A stretch of 64,000 nt of DNA. It comes from Streptomyces sp. NBC_00536 (GTDB lineage: Bacteria > Actinomycetota > Actinomycetes > Streptomycetales > Streptomycetaceae). This document shows positions 53,448 through 62,579 of this stretch, piece by piece. Numbering within the stretch: the stretch's first letter is position 1; each line of letters begins with the position of its first letter. The stretch is from assembly GCF_036346295.1 (NCBI RefSeq), contig NZ_CP107819.1:8308001-8372000 (forward strand), read 5' to 3'. The notes under the pieces are model-generated. The model was not told where the DNA came from. It was given only the letters and a program-made list of their open reading frames with translations, and did no database searches. Made by a program: the position numbers and the translations under genes.

Positions 53448-54959
53448 GTGGCAGAAGAGACGGAACCGGGGCGGGTGGTCGGCGGGCGGTACCGGCTGAT
53501 GAGCAAGCTCGGGTACGGCGGGTTCGGGCGGGTATGGAAGGCCCGTGATGAGTTCCTGGACGTCGATGTCGCGATCAAAGAAGTCTGGCTTCCGCTGACA
53601 GCCTCCGACTCCGAGCAGTCCGAGCGCCTGGCCCGCGCCGCACGCGAGGCCCGCAATGCAGCACGCCTCCGAGACCACCCCAACATTGTCGCCGTACACG
53701 ACGTGGTCATCGAGGACGGCGCCCCCTGGACCGTAATGCGCCTGGTCGACGGCCACTCACTGGCCGAACGGCTTGACGCAGACGGCCCATTGCCCTGGGA
53801 TGACACCGAGCGCATCGCCGCTGCCCTGCTGAAGGCTCTGAGCGCGGCGCACGCGGCTGGCATCGTGCATCGGGACGTCAAGCCCGCCAACGTCATGCTG
53901 ACCGACGCTGGCGAGGTGCTGCTCACAGACTTCGGGATCGCACTCCGCCAGGCCGACACCGCGCTGACCGCCCCGGGTTCCTTCATCGGCTCACTTGAGT
54001 ACATCGCCCCCGAACGCGCCCGTGGGACAGACGGGCTGGCGGCCAGCGACCTGTTCTCCCTCGGGGTCGCCCTCTATCAGGCCGTCGAAGGCGTCTCCCC
54101 CTTCCGCCGAGGCACCGACACCGGCACGCTCACCGCCGTCCTGTTCGACGAGCCCCCGCCGCCCCGGCGCGCGGGCCCCCTCACACCGCTCATCGCCCGC
54201 CTCCTGGACAAGGACCCGGACCAGCGGATCACCGTCCCCGAGGCGCTGGCCCTGATCGACGCATCGCCGACGGCGGCTGAACCGCCCACACCCCCGGACC
54301 CGGCCGCCCCGCCGTATCGCACTCCTCTGGCCATCGGGCTCGCGAACGAACGTGGTGCGGACCTGAACGCTGTCGAGGACACTGACCCCAAGGGGCGAAT
54401 CCGCAAGCAGGACGTCCTGAACACCGCTGACACCCTCTCGAGGTTCGCTCCTCAACCTGATCCGCAGTCCCTCAAAACCAGGCCCAGAAACCTGGTTGCC
54501 GGCATCATCCTCGTCGCGCTCACGTGCGCTGGGGTGATCGGCGCCATCGCGTACCGCGCACCCGGGGACGAAGGGGTGCCCTCATCGTGCACCCTCCCTT
54601 CCGGCTGGGCGTTTACCGCACTCCAGTTGCAGAAGGCGATGTCGCCCGATCACAGCATGTCTCCGGGGTCGGATGGGTGCACCTGGACAGGACAGCCGGA
54701 CAATTACGGCCACGCCAAGGAGACCTACGAGCTCACCCTGTACACCGCCGACTTCACCACTGGCGCCCCCGGGATAGCGCCGCCCATCAAGGGTGCGCCG
54801 AAGGAGACAGCACTACGTTCGGCTTCCCCCGGATCGTGCACCATCGAGTGGCCCACCTCGTACGGGTACGGCTCCATCCAGGTGCACTCGCTCGGCGACA
54901 AGGATGCATGCACCCTGGCCAGGACCTTCGTCCAGGGCACCGTCACTAAGAATCCTTAA
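53448..54959 (+). CDS. Hanks-type Ser/Thr protein kinase with extracytoplasmic tail
   Basis: 503 residues from GTG 53448 (GGGGA just upstream), giving MAEETEPGRVVGGRYRLMSKLGYGGFGRVWKA. Kinase marks: Lys44 (VAIKEV), HRD 141-143 (HRDVKPANV), DFG 161-163 and an APE-like 'YIAPERARG'. One membrane helix lies at about 348-371 (LVAGIILVALTCAGVIGAIAY). The 130-residue outer part has four Cys residues (SCTLPSGW, DGCTW, SCTIEW, DACTLA), likely two disulfides, resembling small sensor tails. It is followed by a gene-poor gap, then the STAND protein. Confidence 0.93.
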   Translation: MAEETEPGRVVGGRYRLMSKLGYGGFGRVWKARDEFLDVDVAIKEVWLPLTASDSEQSERLARAAREARNAARLRDHPNIVAVHDVVIEDGAPWTVMRLVDGHSLAERLDADGPLPWDDTERIAAALLKALSAAHAAGIVHRDVKPANVMLTDAGEVLLTDFGIALRQADTALTAPGSFIGSLEYIAPERARGTDGLAASDLFSLGVALYQAVEGVSPFRRGTDTGTLTAVLFDEPPPPRRAGPLTPLIARLLDKDPDQRITVPEALALIDASPTAAEPPTPPDPAAPPYRTPLAIGLANERGADLNAVEDTDPKGRIRKQDVLNTADTLSRFAPQPDPQSLKTRPRNLVAGIILVALTCAGVIGAIAYRAPGDEGVPSSCTLPSGWAFTALQLQKAMSPDHSMSPGSDGCTWTGQPDNYGHAKETYELTLYTADFTTGAPGIAPPIKGAPKETALRSASPGSCTIEWPTSYGYGSIQVHSLGDKDACTLARTFVQGTVTKNP

Positions 54960-55296
54960 CCACCGAGTTGACCCGACCGCTCTTCAGGCCGTGTGGGACC
55001 CGAGTACCGCATCCACCACCCCAGCCGTCCAGTTGCGGCGGGACGGCTGGGCCAGTGCCCGTGGGCTGCCCGTTGTGAGATGGGAGAGTACGCCGAGTCT
55101 GAGGGATCTGGACGGCGACCGAACCACGCCTCCGGAAAGCCGACAGGAGAGCCCGCACGTCGGCGATGAACTCGCCGTCCTGTTCCGGGCTGACGTCCTC
55201 CCGGTTCGCGAGGCCGATGTGGGCCAGGTCCCACCCAGCCTGTCGCAGGAGCGATCGTGCATCCTCGTGCCCCCACCGGGCCGCGCTCACCACCAC
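54946..55296 (-). pseudogene. Possible gene remnant (antisense to the kinase 3' end)
   Basis: The first third of this frame (ARWGHEDARSLLRQAGWDLAHIGLANREDVSPEQDGEFIADVRALLSAFRRRG) reads like a real helical protein, while the rest does not and the frame runs into the end of the kinase gene. There is no clear ribosome site. It is probably a truncated remnant; it may equally be chance. It covers much of the 414-bp gap between 54960 and 55373, where I see nothing else. Confidence 0.3.
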
Positions 55297-55373
55297 CGTG
55301 ACGGCCTGCGAGGCCGCTTCCGGGCCCGACTTCCGTCACAACGTCGCGGCCAGACGAAACGCTGCAGGGAGCG

Positions 55374-58208
55374 GTGAGGAGCATCATTGATGGCTATTGG
55401 AAGAGCGGCCAGGTGCGGTTTGGCGGCGTTCTGGGCATGACTGACGTCGGAGCGGCGGTTGCGCGTTGGGGGACGACGCGGCTGCTACGGCGGAGGACCG
55501 GGGGGCGGTTGATGACGGTCGAGGAGCTCGTGGCAGCAGTGGTCGCCTTGGCGATCGTGTCTGCGAAGAGGCTGGGTGCCGGTCTGGCTGATCGCGCGAT
55601 GGAGGGTGTGGAGCAGTCGGTGGCCGACCGGCTGGGGCGACTGTACCGGTGGGTCGCCGGACGGCTGCCCGGTGAGGAGGGCGCGGCTCTGGCCGATGAG
55701 GCGGGCCGTTCTCCGGTTGCACAGGCTCTGCTGAGACGGAGGCTGGTACTGGCTCTGGGTGACGATCCCGCAGGCGTTGAAGAGCTACGGGTGCTCTTGT
55801 CGTTGCACGTGCCGGTTCTCGCCCATGGCGATTTCCTTCTCCCGGAATCGTCCGGAATCCCGCGTCAGCTGCCGCTGGCCGTGGCGGATTTCACCGGTCG
55901 CGGCCAGGAGTTGGCGCGGCTGGTGGAGGCTGCTGAGCGTGCAGGTGGGGGCAGGGTGTGCCTGGTGCACGGTCCGGGCGGGGTCGGCAAGACGGCTGTC
56001 GTGGTGCAGGCTGCTCATCGGCTGATGCCGTCTTTCCCCGACGGCCAGCTTTTCGTCGACCTGAACGGGGTGGAGGAGCATCCTCCTGCCGTGGGCGAGG
56101 TTCTGGGCGACTTCCTGGTGGCTCTGGGAGTGGCACGCGCCAGAATCCCCGACGATGAGGCTGGACGGGCACGGCAGTTCCGGACGGAGCTGGCCGACCG
56201 GCGTGTCCTGATCATTCTGGACAACGCGGCCAGTGAACAGCAGATAGGTGCGTTGATACCGGGTGGGTCTTCGTGCGCTGTACTGATCACCAGTCGCCAG
56301 GGCCTTGCCACGCTGGCTGTGGATGAGCGCGTCGCATTGTCGGGGCTGGACGAGGGCACCGCCTGGGATCTGTTGAGGCGGATCAGCGGCGGGGACCGGG
56401 TGGACGAGGACCCCGAAGCAGGTCGCGACGTGGTCCGTCTGTGCGGCGGGCTCCCGCTGGCCCTGCGCATCGCGGGAGCGCGGCTGGCCACGTTTCCCGC
56501 CCGTACTGTGGGCTCCTTCGCCCGCGATCTCGCCGACGACCACCGGCGGCTGGATGTGCTGAGCCTGGGCGAGCGCAGTGTGCGTGCGGTCTTCCGCGCT
56601 GGTTATCAGGCGCTCCCGTCGTTGCAGCAGCGTGCGTTCAGGCTGGTGTCCGCCCTGGACACTCCCGACCTGCCGGCCTGGGCGCTGTCGCCTTTGCTGG
56701 ACGTGAACGTCGATACGGCTGACGCGTGCCTGGAGGGACTGCTGCTGGCGCATCTCGTACAGGCTCGCCGCGGCGAGGCAGGCGGCCAGCGCATCGTACT
56801 GCACGATCTCGCGCGCGCCTTCTCCAAGGAGCGAGCGGCCGAGCAGCCGGCGGACGAGTCGAACAGCGCCGTGCGGCGTCTGCTGGGTGCCCTCCTCAGC
56901 GCGGCCGACGCAGCCGACACGCAGCTACGGCCGGCCGGTGCCCGGCACAGCGGCCGTGATGGGGCGGTCCGCCGTCCACCGCCGGACGACACTGTGGCGA
57001 ATGATGTGGGGGAGGCCGTCGAGTGGTTCGAAGCCGAGCGTGTGGTGCTGGTGGCAGCTGTCGCCCATGCTCACGCTCGCGGGTGGTGGGAGCTGTGCTG
57101 GGAGATCACCGACGCGATGAGTATCGCTCTTGAGCATCAGTGGCGCTGGGACATCAGCAGACAGGTCCATGCGCTTGCTCTGGACGCGGCCGACCGTCTG
57201 GGGGATGGCGGCGCCCGTGCCGCGCTGCTGCGCAACCTAGGCGAAGCCTTACGCGACAGCGGCAGTGACGTGGGCAGGGCCGCGGAGTGCTTCAGCGAAG
57301 CGATCGCTCTCTTCCACAGCTCGGGCGACGCACACGGCGAAAGCGATGCCCTGGGCAACCTGGGAATCCTGCAACGCCAGCAGGGCGAGCTGCGGGAAGC
57401 GGCGCGAACGCTCAACGCGGCCGAGAGTCTCTTCAGGGTCCTGCCGCTTGAACGCGGACTGGCCTGGACCCTGAGGGAAAAAGCGGTGATCAGCCGACAC
57501 CACGCTCACTACAACCAAGCCCTCGTTCATCTCGACCAAGCGCAGGCCCTGTTCGCCGCCAACGAGGAACCCCGCGGTATCGGGTGGATTCTGCGCACCC
57601 GCGCCGACACCGAGAAGGAGAGCACGGTGGGTGGCTGCCCGCTCCCTCGCCGCTGGTACACGGGCCCCTGGCCCGGGTGCCACATCACAAGCCCTCTCAC
57701 ACAGGATCCGCGGTGGGCCGCGGCCCGCACCCACTACGAGCACGCTGCCCAGACCCTGCACGCTGTCCGGGACCACCGCGGGCACACCTGGGCCACCCTG
57801 GGGCTGGCCGACATGGCGCTCTACGAAGGGGACCACGCCGCCACCGAACTGATCAGCCGTGCGCTTCAGGAGACCGACGCCTGCGGCGACCATCGAGGCC
57901 GCAGCAGGGCACTGACCGTGCAAGCCCTGCTGCACGCCGAGGCAAACCGCCTCAACGACGCCATCACGCTGGCAGAACGAGCCCTCGCCGGCCCCCGCGA
58001 CCACGTCGGCGCTGCTCAGGCCAGCTTCCGCCTTGCCCGTCTCTACGGCGCTGCCGGCCGGCACTACGACCTCCTCCACACCCTCCAGCAGTCCCGAACC
58101 CACTACCACGCCGCCAGCATGCCCTTCCCCGACCTTGCCGACACCGAACTCTGCTGGACACTCAACCGCCCCGTGCCCCGCGCCCGTCGCTTCCGCCGCC
58201 ATCAGTGA
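55374..58208 (+). CDS. STAND-type NTPase (NB-ARC) with TPR region
   Basis: Up to 944 residues. The start is uncertain: GTG 55374 (AGGGAG 3 bases away), GTG 55411 (GGAAG 9 bases away) or ATG 55438. The N-terminal ~150 residues are helical, perhaps an effector or adaptor domain. The NB-ARC core follows: P-loop HGPGGVGKTAVV near 200, RRVLIILDNA (Walker B), VLITSR (sensor 1) and CGGLPLALRIAG (GxP), then the 'LPSLQQRAFRLVSALD' winged-helix region. From about residue 560 there are TPR-like helices ('HAVRDHRGHTWATLGLADMALYEGD'). Such proteins act as ATP-driven switches in regulation and defence. A TTA codon lies at 57249-57251. Confidence 0.9.
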   Translation: MRSIIDGYWKSGQVRFGGVLGMTDVGAAVARWGTTRLLRRRTGGRLMTVEELVAAVVALAIVSAKRLGAGLADRAMEGVEQSVADRLGRLYRWVAGRLPGEEGAALADEAGRSPVAQALLRRRLVLALGDDPAGVEELRVLLSLHVPVLAHGDFLLPESSGIPRQLPLAVADFTGRGQELARLVEAAERAGGGRVCLVHGPGGVGKTAVVVQAAHRLMPSFPDGQLFVDLNGVEEHPPAVGEVLGDFLVALGVARARIPDDEAGRARQFRTELADRRVLIILDNAASEQQIGALIPGGSSCAVLITSRQGLATLAVDERVALSGLDEGTAWDLLRRISGGDRVDEDPEAGRDVVRLCGGLPLALRIAGARLATFPARTVGSFARDLADDHRRLDVLSLGERSVRAVFRAGYQALPSLQQRAFRLVSALDTPDLPAWALSPLLDVNVDTADACLEGLLLAHLVQARRGEAGGQRIVLHDLARAFSKERAAEQPADESNSAVRRLLGALLSAADAADTQLRPAGARHSGRDGAVRRPPPDDTVANDVGEAVEWFEAERVVLVAAVAHAHARGWWELCWEITDAMSIALEHQWRWDISRQVHALALDAADRLGDGGARAALLRNLGEALRDSGSDVGRAAECFSEAIALFHSSGDAHGESDALGNLGILQRQQGELREAARTLNAAESLFRVLPLERGLAWTLREKAVISRHHAHYNQALVHLDQAQALFAANEEPRGIGWILRTRADTEKESTVGGCPLPRRWYTGPWPGCHITSPLTQDPRWAAARTHYEHAAQTLHAVRDHRGHTWATLGLADMALYEGDHAATELISRALQETDACGDHRGRSRALTVQALLHAEANRLNDAITLAERALAGPRDHVGAAQASFRLARLYGAAGRHYDLLHTLQQSRTHYHAASMPFPDLADTELCWTLNRPVPRARRFRRHQ

Positions 58209-58245
58209 TTCCTGCAGCTTGAAAGACCGCATTAGGAATCACTGA
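58202..58245. terminator. 12-bp hairpin spanning the STAND stop codon
   Basis: TCAGTGATTCCT (58202-58213) pairs perfectly with AGGAATCACTGA (58234-58245) around a 20-base loop; the left arm contains the stop TGA (58206-58208). It may end transcription of the STAND gene. The stem is less GC-rich than its surroundings. Confidence 0.6.
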
Positions 58246-58295
58246 GTTGCCGCGTACCTGATCGCCGTGGTGCGCACCGACGATGTCCGGCCTCC

Positions 58296-58600
58296 GCTCC
58301 ACCGAGTGGAGGTCACCGGATGGAAGCGCACGCCACCGTGCTCAGCATTCACTTCACCGAGTGGAGCCCACTCGGTGGAGTGGACAACATCGTGGGGGAG
58401 TGGACGACACCGACGGGAGGATGGGGCGCACCCACCCGGTGTGCTCCCGCCGTATTTCTCCTTGGCCTCGGCCCGTGTCAGGAGAAACCCGCCGCCCGCC
58501 ACCGGCGCTCTCCGCCGCATCAGCCCCCTGCGCACCACTCCCCACGTCGACCGCACCGGTGCGCACCGACCATCGAGTGGATGCGCACCGAGTGGAGGCC
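58296..58600. repeat. Cluster of short GAGTGGA-type repeats and a hairpin
   Basis: CACCGAGTGGA appears at about 58300, 58355 and 58585, CATCGAGTGGA near 58571, and two more GAGTGGAC cores lie between 58377 and 58405. CACCGAGTGG (58355-58364) pairs with CCACTCGGTG (58368-58377) in a 10-bp stem with loop AGC. GCGCACCGA occurs near 58272, 58561 and 58583. No gene covers this part. The function is unknown: regulatory sites, remnant mobile DNA, or chance clustering in GC-rich DNA. Confidence 0.55.
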
Positions 58601-58613
58601 GGGTGCGCGTCCT

Positions 58614-59108
58614 GCGCCTGGCTACGGACGCCTGGTCATGGACTGCATGCACCGTGTGGGCCCACTCCACGTGTTCGTCGCGCATGGCCTCCAGGGTGGT
58701 GCAGGTGTCTCCGTGATCGTCTGGGTCGGGGATGGCGTTCTCGACGACGCGGATGATGCTGCGGGCGATGCTCAGCACGGCCGTAGTCGGGGAGTCACGC
58801 GTCCAGTCCCGCAGGGCGGACAGCAGGATGCACCCGACCTCGTCCAGGGCGAAGGAGTCCGCATGCGGCTCTCCGCCGCCCAGGACCCCCGTGACGGGGA
58901 AGACGATGTTCTCGGCGAGCCAGCCCTCGGAGGGGTCACAACGCGAAGTCGCGGGCCATGGCCTCGACCTTCGACGCGAGTTCTCATCGCCCCGCGGAGG
59001 GGGCTGTGCGCTGAGCTCCTGGCGCACGTCCAGGCAGCGCAGCCGGACACCGGGCTGCCCGGACCCCGTGCCGTACGGTCTGATGTTGCGGCCGCCCACC
59101 GTCCGCAA
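58614..59108 (-). pseudogene. Probable frameshifted gene remnant, family unknown
   Basis: Protein-like sequence is split between frames. One frame has 'PGVRLRCLDVRQELS', a second has 'ELASKVEAMARDFAL' then a stop, and the first resumes as 'CDPSEGWLAENIVFPVTGVLGGGEPHADSFALDEVGCILL' to 'AMRDEHVEWAHTVHAVHDQA'. Joining them by single-base shifts near 58940 and 59000 gives a sensible helical protein of about 165 residues. I cannot name its family. Neither frame has a clear ribosome site. Confidence 0.35.
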
Positions 59109-59170
59109 TGGATCTCACGAACCCGGCGCTGCCGCCGGTACGGCCGAAAGATCTGAACCAGTACCGGGAA

Positions 59171-60289
59171 TCAGGCCGCGACGAGCTCCTGCTCGCGGTC
59201 CGGCGTCTTGACCTTGGGCTTCTTGTTCGGCAGCGAGAGCCGGAAGACTTTGTGCCACGCGGAGAAAACCTGCTTGGGCAGCGGCCCGGTGACGTACTCC
59301 AGCTCGTACTTTGCGAACAGCGCGCGCACCTTCACCGCGACCTCGGCGTACCGGTTGCTCGGCAGGTCCGGGAACAGGTGGTGCTCGATCTGGTGCGACA
59401 GGTTGCCGGTCATGAAGTGCATGGCCTTGCTGCCGCTGATGTTCGCCGAGCCCATCATCTGGCGCAGGTACCACTGGCCGCGGGTCTCGTCCTTGATCGA
59501 CCGGCGCTCGAAGACCTGTACCCCCTCGGGGAAGTGACCGCACATGATCACCGAGTGGGTCCAGATGTTGCGGACCAGGTTCGCGGTGAACGTGGCGGCG
59601 AGCGTGGGGAGGAACGACGGGCCCGACAGCAGCGGGTGGATCACGTAGTCCTTGAGCACCTGCTTGCGGATCTTGCGGCCCACGGCCTTGGCCCGCGCGC
59701 GGAACTCCGGGTCCTTGCGGCGGCGCTTGCTCAGGTTCTTGGCGAGCTCCAGGTCGTACGCTGCGATGCCGTACTCGAAGAAGCAGGCGTTGATGAAGTT
59801 CCACAGCGGCTGGCCGAGGTGGAACGGGTGCCACTTCTGGTCCTCGTCGACGCGCATGATGCCGTAGCCGAGGTCGTTGTCCTTGCCGATCACGTTGGTG
59901 TAGGTGTGGTGCAGCTCGTTGTGCGAGTGCTTCCACTGCTCGGACGGCGAGACGTGATCCCACTCCCAGGTGGTGGAGTGGATCTTCGGGTCCCGCATCC
60001 AGTCCCACTGGCCGTGCAGGATGTTGTGCCCGATCTCCATGTTGTCCATGATCTTCGCCACGGACAGACCGGCGGTGCCGAGCAGCCACGCGGGCGGGAA
60101 GATCGAGAACAGCAGCACGCCCCTGCTGACCAGCTCGAGCTTGCGCTGCGCCGAGATGACCTTACGGATGTAGGCGGCGTCTTTCTCACCGCGGCCGGCG
60201 ATCACCTCATCGCGGATCGCGTCCAGCTCGCGGCCCAGCTCCTCGATCTGCTCCGCGGTCAGGTGGGCGGTGGGGTCGATGGCGGTCAA
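59171..60289 (-). CDS. Membrane fatty-acid desaturase
   Basis: About 372 residues. The start is TTG 60289 (GGAG 4 bases upstream), which gives LTAIDPTAHLTAEQIEELGRELDAIRDE, the expected family N-terminus. The three His boxes for the di-iron centre are present: GHNILHG (87-93), HNELHH (123-128) and HQIEHH (about 299-304). Hydrophobic stretches (GVLLFSIFPPAWLLGTAGLSV and others) anchor it in the membrane. It introduces a double bond into phospholipid-bound or CoA/ACP-bound fatty acids using electrons from the reductase encoded just upstream, 7 bp away, in the same operon. Confidence 0.95.
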   Translation of the reverse strand: MTAIDPTAHLTAEQIEELGRELDAIRDEVIAGRGEKDAAYIRKVISAQRKLELVSRGVLLFSIFPPAWLLGTAGLSVAKIMDNMEIGHNILHGQWDWMRDPKIHSTTWEWDHVSPSEQWKHSHNELHHTYTNVIGKDNDLGYGIMRVDEDQKWHPFHLGQPLWNFINACFFEYGIAAYDLELAKNLSKRRRKDPEFRARAKAVGRKIRKQVLKDYVIHPLLSGPSFLPTLAATFTANLVRNIWTHSVIMCGHFPEGVQVFERRSIKDETRGQWYLRQMMGSANISGSKAMHFMTGNLSHQIEHHLFPDLPSNRYAEVAVKVRALFAKYELEYVTGPLPKQVFSAWHKVFRLSLPNKKPKVKTPDREQELVAA

Positions 60290-60296
60290 GGTGCTC

Positions 60297-61352
60297 CTAC
60301 CGTTCGATGTCGCAAGGGCCCGCCGCGGCGGACACGCAGGTCTGGATGAGGACGCCGGCCTCGGCCTCGGTGATCTCGCCGGTGCGCAGGTCGCGGACGG
60401 CGCCCGCCTTGAGCGGCGTGACGCAGCCGAAGCAGATGCCCATGCGGCATCCGGAGGGCATGAGCACGCCGGCCTCCTCGCCGATGTCCAGCAACGGCGT
60501 GGCGCCGTCGGCATCGACGGTCTTGCCGGTGGCGCTGAAGGTGACCTCGCCGCCGTCGCCAGCAACGACGATGCCGGCTCGGAAGCGTTCGGTGTGCAGG
60601 CGCTCTGGTACGCCGTGCTCGGTCCAGTGCTCTTCGGCGGCGTCGAGCAGGCCCGCGGGGCCGCAGGCCCAGGTCTCGCGCTCGGCCCAGTCGGGCACGA
60701 GTTCGGCGAGACGGGCGATGTCGAGGATGCCGTCTGTGTCGGTGTGCAGCTCGGTGAGACGCAGTTTCTTGTCCGCGACCAGGTCGTGCAGCTCGTCGCG
60801 GAAGATCACGTCTTGCGGCTGTGGCGCGGAGTGGACCATGACGACGTCGTCGAGCTCGGAGTCGCGCAGCATGCCCATCACGGGCGTGATGCCGCTGCCG
60901 GCCGTCAGGTAGAGCACTTTGGCGGGCTTGGCCTGCGGCAGCACGAAGTCACCGGTCGGCTGGTCGAGCTGGATCAGCGTGCCCGGTTTCGCCTTGCGGA
61001 CCAGGTGGTTGCTTACCTTGCCGTCCGGGATCGCCTTCACGGTGATCGTGACGCGGCCGTCCTGGCGGTCTGTCGGCGAGGTGATGGAGTAGGCACGCCA
61101 CAGGCGCACCCCGTCGACGTCGACCCCGATCCGCACGTACTGACCGGCCGTGTGGCCGCGCCAGCCCCGTCCAGGCCTGATCACGATGGTCGCGGCGTCA
61201 CCCGTCTCGGGGTGCACGGCCTCGATGCGCCCACGCAGGTCAGCGCCCGTACGCAGCGGGCTGACCAGGTCGAGGTAGTCCGACGGCAGCAGCGGCGTCG
61301 TGACCATCTCCAGCAGTTTCCATGCCCTGCTGCGGAGGGCTGCACTCGTCAT
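60297..61352 (-). CDS. Ferredoxin reductase with C-terminal 2Fe-2S domain (desaturase partner)
   Basis: 351 residues from ATG 61352. FAD-binding 'LWRAYSITSP' (RxYS), NAD(P)-binding 'GSGITPVMGMLR' and 'TWACGPAGLLDA' define a ferredoxin-NADP-reductase fold. The C-terminal plant-type 2Fe-2S domain has 'SGCRMGICFGCVTPL' and a later 'TCVSAA' Cys, giving the four cluster ligands. It passes electrons from NAD(P)H to the desaturase in the next gene, as in the mycobacterial DesA3-type system. The operon is divergent from a PucR-type regulator across 87 bp that holds direct repeats. Confidence 0.94.
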   Translation of the reverse strand: MTSAALRSRAWKLLEMVTTPLLPSDYLDLVSPLRTGADLRGRIEAVHPETGDAATIVIRPGRGWRGHTAGQYVRIGVDVDGVRLWRAYSITSPTDRQDGRVTITVKAIPDGKVSNHLVRKAKPGTLIQLDQPTGDFVLPQAKPAKVLYLTAGSGITPVMGMLRDSELDDVVMVHSAPQPQDVIFRDELHDLVADKKLRLTELHTDTDGILDIARLAELVPDWAERETWACGPAGLLDAAEEHWTEHGVPERLHTERFRAGIVVAGDGGEVTFSATGKTVDADGATPLLDIGEEAGVLMPSGCRMGICFGCVTPLKAGAVRDLRTGEITEAEAGVLIQTCVSAAAGPCDIER

Positions 61353-61360
61353 GACTCCAG

Positions 61361-61418
61361 CTTGATGCGCCGCAAGGCGTAAAATCCTGTCCGCAGGACG
61401 TAAACTTGATCTGCCGAA
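61361..61418. promoter_or_regulatory. Candidate operator repeats between desaturase operon and PucR-type regulator
   Basis: CTTGATGCGCCG at 61361-61372 and CTTGATCTGCCG at 61405-61416 form a direct repeat 44 bp apart. Between them lie two inverted repeats: CGCC/GGCG (61368-61379) and GTCC/GGAC (61389-61399). They sit in the 87-bp divergent promoter and are likely sites for the adjacent regulator. Confidence 0.5.
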
Positions 61419-61439
61419 TTGTTCGCAAGGAACAAAAAA

Positions 61440-62579
61440 ATGAGCCATGCAACCCGGAGGGCCACCGAGCTGGCCCTGGATGAGACGACGGTCACAGCAC
61501 TTCGGGCCGCGCTGAAGACCACCGCCGACGAGGTCGTCCAGGCGATCATCGACGAGGTCCCGTCCTACGCCAACGCCCTTTCGGGCCGCATGGGTGCCAC
61601 CATCCGCCGATCCGTCCGCACCGCCCTGGGGCACTACCTGGACCTCGCGAGCGGGAACGCCACGGGCGGCGACGGCGATGACGCGGCCTACGAGCTGGGC
61701 CGCGGCGAAGTGCGCGACGGCCGTTCGATGGACGCCCTGCTCAGCGCCTACCGCGTCGGCGCCCGCGTGGCCTGGCGATGCCTGGCAGCGGGTGCCGTAC
61801 CCGCAGGTCTGCCCGCCGCCGAGGTCGCCAAGTTCGCGGAGCTGACCTTCGCCTACATCGACGAGCTCTCCGCCGCGAGCGCCGCGGGCCACGCCGACGA
61901 ACTGGCCGCTCGGGGCAGGGACCACGAGCGCCACCTGGAACACCTGGCCCGGGACCTCCTCGCCGGCGCGAGCCCGGACGTGCTGCTGGCCTCTGTTCAA
62001 CGGGCCGGGTGGCAGCCTCCGGTTTCGCTGACCGCGGTCCTGCTGCCCGCCGCCCAGGCCCGGCCTGCCTACCGCGCGCTCGACCCGAGCACCCTCGTCC
62101 TCGACGATCTGCCGGATGCCACCGGTGTGCTGCTCGTCCCCGATGCCGACCGATCACATCTCTTGCGGCAGCTGACCGACCGCACCGCCGTGGTCGGCCC
62201 GGCCCGGCCATGGACTCGCGCATCCGACTCGTACGCACGAGCCGTACGCGCGCGCTCCCTCTCCTCCGATATTCGCGACACCGAGGACCACCTGCCCGAG
62301 CTGGTGCTGAGCGCCGACGCGGACGCGTTCGCAGACCTGCGTGCCCGAGCCCTCGCACCGTTGCGGACCTTGCCTGTCGCGACCGCACGGCGGCTGGAGG
62401 AGACGTTGCGGGCATGGCTGCTGCACCAGGGCAGGCGGGACGAGGTGGCGGCGGCGTTGTTCGTCCATCCCCAGACAGTCCGGTACCGGATGTCGCAGCT
62501 GCGGGAACTGTTTCCGGATCTCGCATCGCCACAGCGGGTCCTTGAACTGACCCTGGCGGTCGGTCTTCGGGCCAGCTGA
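61440..62579 (+). CDS. PucR-type transcriptional regulator
   Basis: 379 residues from ATG 61440, with AAGGA 8 bases upstream. The C-terminus has the PucR helix-turn-helix: 'LEETLRAWLLHQGRRDEVAAALFVHPQTVRYRMSQLRELFPDLASPQRVLELTLAV'. The N-terminal 'ELGRGEVRDGRSMDALLSAYRVGARVAWRC' is typical of the helical sensor half in streptomycete family members. It probably controls the divergent desaturase-reductase operon. The truncated transposase abuts its 3' end directly. Confidence 0.9.
   Translation: MSHATRRATELALDETTVTALRAALKTTADEVVQAIIDEVPSYANALSGRMGATIRRSVRTALGHYLDLASGNATGGDGDDAAYELGRGEVRDGRSMDALLSAYRVGARVAWRCLAAGAVPAGLPAAEVAKFAELTFAYIDELSAASAAGHADELAARGRDHERHLEHLARDLLAGASPDVLLASVQRAGWQPPVSLTAVLLPAAQARPAYRALDPSTLVLDDLPDATGVLLVPDADRSHLLRQLTDRTAVVGPARPWTRASDSYARAVRARSLSSDIRDTEDHLPELVLSADADAFADLRARALAPLRTLPVATARRLEETLRAWLLHQGRRDEVAAALFVHPQTVRYRMSQLRELFPDLASPQRVLELTLAVGLRAS

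Noticed and set aside
58296..58600. CRISPR array
   Set aside because: The repeats are only 7-11 bp, irregularly spaced and in both directions, with no cas genes nearby.
62154..62579. Continuation of the transposase into the PucR gene
   Set aside because: Beyond the LLGVDE motif the frame is antisense to the regulator and loses all transposase similarity.
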